Source: Hathewaya proteolytica DSM 3090 | GTDB taxonomy: Bacteria; Bacillota; Clostridia; Clostridiales; Clostridiaceae | Direction of reading: 5' to 3' | Assembly (NCBI RefSeq): GCF_900142225.1 | Contig: NZ_FRAD01000016.1 | Span: forward strand, 9,554-73,553 | DNA: 64,000 nt | Part shown: positions 60,915-64,000 of the stretch, piece by piece | How the letters are laid out: every line of letters begins with the position of its first letter | Numbering within the stretch: the stretch's first letter is position 1 | Notes under the pieces: model-generated | Database searches by the model: none | Told to the model about the DNA's origin: nothing | Seen by the model: only the letters and a program-made list of their open reading frames with translations | Translations under genes and position numbers: made by a program

Positions 60915-61724
60915 ATGAAAATACTATTCAACATAATAAAAGGCATGGTCCTTGGAATTGCAAATGTCATCCCAGGAGTAAGTGGTGGTACCATGGCAGT
61001 GGTTTTGGGTATTTACGATAAAATAATATCCAGTGTCAATAATTTGCTAAAAGATTTTAAGAACAGTGTTAAATTTCTTGCTCAAATCGGAATTGGTGTA
61101 GGACTTGGTGTATTGCTATTCAGCAATATCATAAGCTTCTTACTTACTAATTACCCACAGCAAACCAACTTTTTATTTATTGGCCTTATATTGGGTACCT
61201 GTCCTCTTTTATATAAGAAAGCCACTGAAGAAAAGGTAAAACCCATTAATTATCTTTGGTTCATTATTGCCTTTGGTATACTTGTACTTATGAGTGTTTT
61301 CAAAGATGTGGGAAGAGATTCTTCAACTATAATAAGACATGTATCTATTGCTTCTGTTTTTCCATTGATTCTTGCAGGTTTTGTGGCTGCCATGGCTATG
61401 GTTCTTCCAGGCATAAGTGGTTCCTTTGTGCTTCTACTATTAGGTCTTTATAATTCTCTTGTCATAGCAGTAAAAGAATTTAATATTGTTCTTCTATCTG
61501 TAGTTACACTAGGAGTTATATTAGGATTTATTACCATGACAAAAACAGTAGAGGCTCTATTCAAAAAATATCCACAAGCAGCTTACTGGACTATTTTAGG
61601 TCTTGTACTTGGTTCACTTTTTGCCATTTACCCTGGCTTCTCTTTTAATTTAAATGGCTTTACATCAATTTTAACTTTATTAATTGGCTTTGTCATTGCG
61701 TATTTAATCGGAAAACAAGAGTAA
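60915..61724 (+). CDS. DUF368 membrane protein (polyprenyl-phosphate flippase family)
   Basis: The 270-residue protein has about eight helices and repeated Gly-rich motifs: ANVIPGVSGGTMAVVLGIYD near the start and MVLPGISGSFVLLLLGLY in the middle, the hallmark inverted repeat of DUF368. Members have been reported to recycle undecaprenyl phosphate across the membrane. The start at ATG 60915 follows an in-frame TTG at 60897 and has no good ribosome site; a strong AAAGGAG lies 46 bases upstream. A stop codon overlaps the ATG in another frame (TAATG). Confidence 0.9.
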   Translation: MKILFNIIKGMVLGIANVIPGVSGGTMAVVLGIYDKIISSVNNLLKDFKNSVKFLAQIGIGVGLGVLLFSNIISFLLTNYPQQTNFLFIGLILGTCPLLYKKATEEKVKPINYLWFIIAFGILVLMSVFKDVGRDSSTIIRHVSIASVFPLILAGFVAAMAMVLPGISGSFVLLLLGLYNSLVIAVKEFNIVLLSVVTLGVILGFITMTKTVEALFKKYPQAAYWTILGLVLGSLFAIYPGFSFNLNGFTSILTLLIGFVIAYLIGKQE

Positions 61725-61736
61725 AAGTTCAGCATG

Positions 61737-61787
61737 AAAAAGGATGATAAACTGATTGTATTTAAAATCGGTCTACCATCCTTTATT
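61737..61787. terminator. Bidirectional terminator between DUF368 gene and hcp
   Basis: AAAGGATG (61739-61746) pairs with CATCCTTT (61777-61784), and pairing continues inside (GATTG / CGGTC-like). A/T runs on both sides suit both convergent genes. Confidence 0.75.
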
Positions 61788-61817
61788 ATATGTTCAAGTT
61801 CTATTGTAAATTCTAAA

Positions 61818-63449
61818 CTACTCACCTAAGAATAATTTTATATCATCATCCACAGCTCCAACGCCTGATATGCCGAAGTTTTCCACAAGAACCTTTGCCA
61901 CATTTGGAGATAAGAAACCTGGTAGAGTTGGCCCAAGATGAATATTTTTTACACCTAAATAAAGCAATGCTAGTAATACAATCACTGCTTTTTGCTCGTA
62001 CCATGCAATGTTAAATGCAATTGGAAGGTCATTTATATCATCTAATTCAAATATCTCCTTAAGCTTTAGAGCTATTATAGCAAGAGAATATGAATCGTTG
62101 CATTGGCCAGCATCTAAAACTCGTGGTATACCTCCAATATCTCCAAGCTGAAGCTTATTATATCTATACTTTGCACAACCTGCAGTAAGAATTACAGTAT
62201 CCTCCGGAAGTTTTTTTGCAAATTCTGTATAGTATTCACGGGATTTCATCCTGCCGTCGCATCCAGCCATTACAAAGAACTTCTTTATCGCTCCGGATTT
62301 AACTGCCTCCACTACCTTATCTGCTAAAGCAAAAACTTGATTGTGGGCAAATCCTCCAACAATTTTGCCAGTTTCGATTTCTACTGGTGGTGGGCATTTT
62401 TTAGCCATCTCAATCACTGGGGAGAAATCCTTATTTCCATTTTCGTCAGCTTCGATGTGCATACATCCCGGATATCCTGACGCTCCCGAAGTAAATATTC
62501 TTTTTCTTATTTCTTCGCTGCGTGGAGGAACAATACAGTTTGTAGTAAACAGAATTGGACCATTGAATGTTTCAAATTCCGTAACTTGCTGCCACCAAGA
62601 TCCACCATAATTGCCTACAAAATTATCGTATTTTTTAAACACAGGATAATAATGAGCTGGAAGCATTTCACTATGAGTATATACATCCACACCTGTACCC
62701 TTTGTTTGCTCTAATAACTGCTCTAAATCAGTTAAATCATGACCTGAAATTAGAATTGCAGGATTGTTCCTAACCCCAATTTCTACATTAGTGATTTCTG
62801 GATTTCCGTATTTTGAAGTGTTGGCTTCATCTAATAAAGCCATGGCCTTTACCCCAAACTCTCCAGTCTTAAGAGTTAAAGCTACAAGTTCATCAACTGT
62901 CAATGAGTCATCTAGTGTTGCGGCAAGAGCCTCGTATATAAATGCGTATATATCTATATTTTCCTTGCCAATATTAAGTGCATGATGGGTATATGCGGAC
63001 ATTCCCTTCAAACCGTAAATAATCATTTCTCTAAGAGAACGAATATCCTCATTCTCTGTGGAAAGCACTCCAACCTTTGAAGCTTTTTCCAACATAGAAT
63101 TTCTATCTTCCACTTGGAATTCAGCTGCATCACCAAGTTCTACATCAGATATTTGTTCTTTAAGCTCATTTCTAAGACAAATCATTTTTTTAATTTGCTT
63201 TTCAATGGCATCTCCATCAAAATTAGCATTTGTAATGGTAATAAAAAGGCTTTTAATTACTTGATGGTTTATCTCATTTATTGATTTAACGTCTATTTTA
63301 CCCTTAACAACTATTTCAGATATGCCTTTTGCACTGTATACAAGCAAATCTTGTAATTTTGCAATTTCCTCTGTTTTTCCACATACGCCTCTTATCTCAC
63401 AGCCAGTACCCTTTGCAGTCTCTTGACATTGGTAACAAAACATACTCAT
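61818..63449 (-). CDS. hcp: Hydroxylamine reductase / hybrid-cluster protein
   Basis: The protein reduces hydroxylamine to ammonia and reduces nitric oxide in related species, protecting anaerobes from nitrosative stress. The 543-residue protein has the N-terminal cluster motif CYQCQETAKGTGCEIRGVCG (Cys5, 8, 17, 23) and hybrid-cluster ligands in YTHHALNIG, GHDLTDLEQLL, GYPGCMHIEADENGN and AGCAKYRYNK. The start follows AGGAGGCC. It is preceded by the rubredoxin gene on the same strand by 21 bases. Confidence 0.96.
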   Translation of the reverse strand: MSMFCYQCQETAKGTGCEIRGVCGKTEEIAKLQDLLVYSAKGISEIVVKGKIDVKSINEINHQVIKSLFITITNANFDGDAIEKQIKKMICLRNELKEQISDVELGDAAEFQVEDRNSMLEKASKVGVLSTENEDIRSLREMIIYGLKGMSAYTHHALNIGKENIDIYAFIYEALAATLDDSLTVDELVALTLKTGEFGVKAMALLDEANTSKYGNPEITNVEIGVRNNPAILISGHDLTDLEQLLEQTKGTGVDVYTHSEMLPAHYYPVFKKYDNFVGNYGGSWWQQVTEFETFNGPILFTTNCIVPPRSEEIRKRIFTSGASGYPGCMHIEADENGNKDFSPVIEMAKKCPPPVEIETGKIVGGFAHNQVFALADKVVEAVKSGAIKKFFVMAGCDGRMKSREYYTEFAKKLPEDTVILTAGCAKYRYNKLQLGDIGGIPRVLDAGQCNDSYSLAIIALKLKEIFELDDINDLPIAFNIAWYEQKAVIVLLALLYLGVKNIHLGPTLPGFLSPNVAKVLVENFGISGVGAVDDDIKLFLGE

Positions 63450-63470
63450 AAATTGGCCTCCTATAATTAA

Positions 63471-63635
63471 TTATTCCTCCATTGGTTCAAAATCCTCTTT
63501 GCCAACAGAACAAATTGGACATACCCAATCACTTGGAATGTCTTCAAAAGCAGTTCCTGGTGCTATACCGCTGTCAGGATCGCCAACTTCTGGATCGTAA
63601 ACATATCCACATGGAACACATACGTACTTTAACAT
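63471..63635 (-). CDS. Rubredoxin
   Basis: The 54-residue electron carrier has CVPCGYVYDPEVGDPDSG (Cys6, Cys9) and DWVCPICSVGKEDFEP (Cys39, Cys42), which hold one iron. The start at 63635 is preceded by AAGGAGGTGAAGTTA, a strong ribosome site. It lies 21 bases upstream of hcp with no terminator, so both genes are probably cotranscribed, and rubredoxin could donate electrons to Hcp. The 5' flank is the right end of an IS element. It is too short for many ORF filters. Confidence 0.95.
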   Translation of the reverse strand: MLKYVCVPCGYVYDPEVGDPDSGIAPGTAFEDIPSDWVCPICSVGKEDFEPMEE

Positions 63636-63650
63636 TAACTTCACCTCCTT

Positions 63651-63704
63651 TCAAAGGGTTTAACTTTATCCTCAGATATAGTGTTATACACTTTTCAAGT
63701 GAAC
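63651..63704 (-). mobile_element. Right end of an IS200/IS605-type element
   Basis: Just past the tnpB stop, the minus strand forms the CACTTGAAAAGTG hairpin (63689-63701), which is typical of the structured right ends of IS605/IS1341-type elements and forms part of the tnpB-associated RNA. The element ends somewhere between this hairpin and the rubredoxin ribosome site (63641), so it was inserted directly upstream of the rubredoxin-hcp genes. The exact boundary cannot be set from sequence alone. Confidence 0.6.
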
Positions 63705-64000
63705 TTACGCCACCTCTATTTTTAGTTCTTTTAATCCTTGCTTTAGAATATTCTTACTTGCATTAGCATCTCTATCGTGTATGCTATGGCATTTAGGACA
63801 TACCCATTTCCTTATATTTAAGTCCTTAACTTCTGCATTTAGGACTTTTGAAGATATTTAGGATTTTCTATAGTTTCCTCATTTGATATAGTACAAAATG
63901 ACTTTATGCCTACATCAACACCTATTGCATTAGAATTTTGAGGTAGTTGTATAATCTCCACATCAGTACAACAAATTGAAACAAAGTACTTATTAGAAGG
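63705..64000 (-). pseudogene. tnpB pseudogene with internal deletion (partial at window edge)
   Basis: Two conserved parts of TnpB are visible in different frames. The first, from the edge, contains NAIGVDVGIKSFCTISNEET (RuvC I with the catalytic Asp) then IENPKYLQKS and a stop near 63839. The second encodes NAEVKDLNIRKWVCPKCHSI and HDRDANASKNILKQGLKEL, the C-terminal zinc finger half and RuvC III Asp. The roughly 100 residues between them, including RuvC II and the first CxxC, are missing, and the join is out of frame. The protein cannot be functional. Confidence 0.85.

Noticed and set aside
1..64000. CRISPR arrays, rRNA or tRNA genes
   Set aside because: I saw no regularly spaced direct repeats, no rRNA-like stretches and no convincing tRNA cloverleaf by eye; a tRNAscan and CRISPR search would be needed to exclude them formally.

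Overview
The window looks like a chromosomal segment of a low-GC, anaerobic, Gram-positive Firmicute, most likely a Clostridium sensu stricto or close relative. Supporting signs are strong AGGAGG-type ribosome sites, rho-independent terminators after many genes, three T-box leaders, a B12-dependent (class II) ribonucleotide reductase, a clostridial-type hydroxylamine reductase with rubredoxin, and an archaeal/eukaryal-type prolyl-tRNA synthetase. Most genes are housekeeping or core accessory genes. The only mobile DNA I can see is a KilA-N gene fragment and a broken tnpB at the right edge.

Layout. 1-9.7 kb (minus strand): an aromatic amino acid operon behind a T-box whose predicted specifier is UAC (Tyr), in the order aroF, tyrA, aroB, aroA, aroC, chorismate mutase, SAM methyltransferase. 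A downstream unit follows with a divergent isoprenoid-synthase-fold protein, aroE and a MATE exporter. 9.8-9.9 kb: a compact promoter-terminator unit on the plus strand that looks like an sRNA. 10-13.6 kb: proS behind a Pro T-box (CCA) and an NSS amino-acid symporter behind a T-box with predicted AUC (Ile) specifier. 13.6-25 kb: exported M16 protease, aldehyde dehydrogenase, lipoprotein, signal peptidase, SulP transporter, exported MBL hydrolase, DUF2207 protein. 25-34.6 kb: heterodimeric ABC exporter, PAP2 phosphatase, purA, second MATE, unknowns. 34.6-37.7 kb: cbiMNQO cobalt importer under a cobalamin riboswitch. 37.8-42.5 kb: PilZ protein, then the tcdA / TetM-like GTPase / alaX group. 42.6-47.5 kb: phage-type remnant, TelA-YceG pair, SPFH-NfeD pair. 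47.8-55.8 kb: NAD synthetase, a structured inverted-repeat element (50679-50849), YaaR protein, Mn-riboswitch-controlled P-type ATPase, CvfB, free-Met-sulfoxide reductase. 56-64 kb: nrdJ, YfcC transporter, DUF368, hcp with rubredoxin, and a tnpB pseudogene.

How the parts fit. RNA-based control is unusually dense: three T-boxes, one cobalamin and one Mn riboswitch, plus two undescribed RNA candidates. Cobalt uptake links to the B12-dependent reductase. The tRNA-related group (proS, alaX, tcdA and a ribosome-type GTPase) and the rubredoxin-hcp pair are the clearest functional associations. The least explained items are the isoprenoid-fold protein translationally coupled to aroE, the 171-bp structured element, and the plus-strand sRNA candidate.
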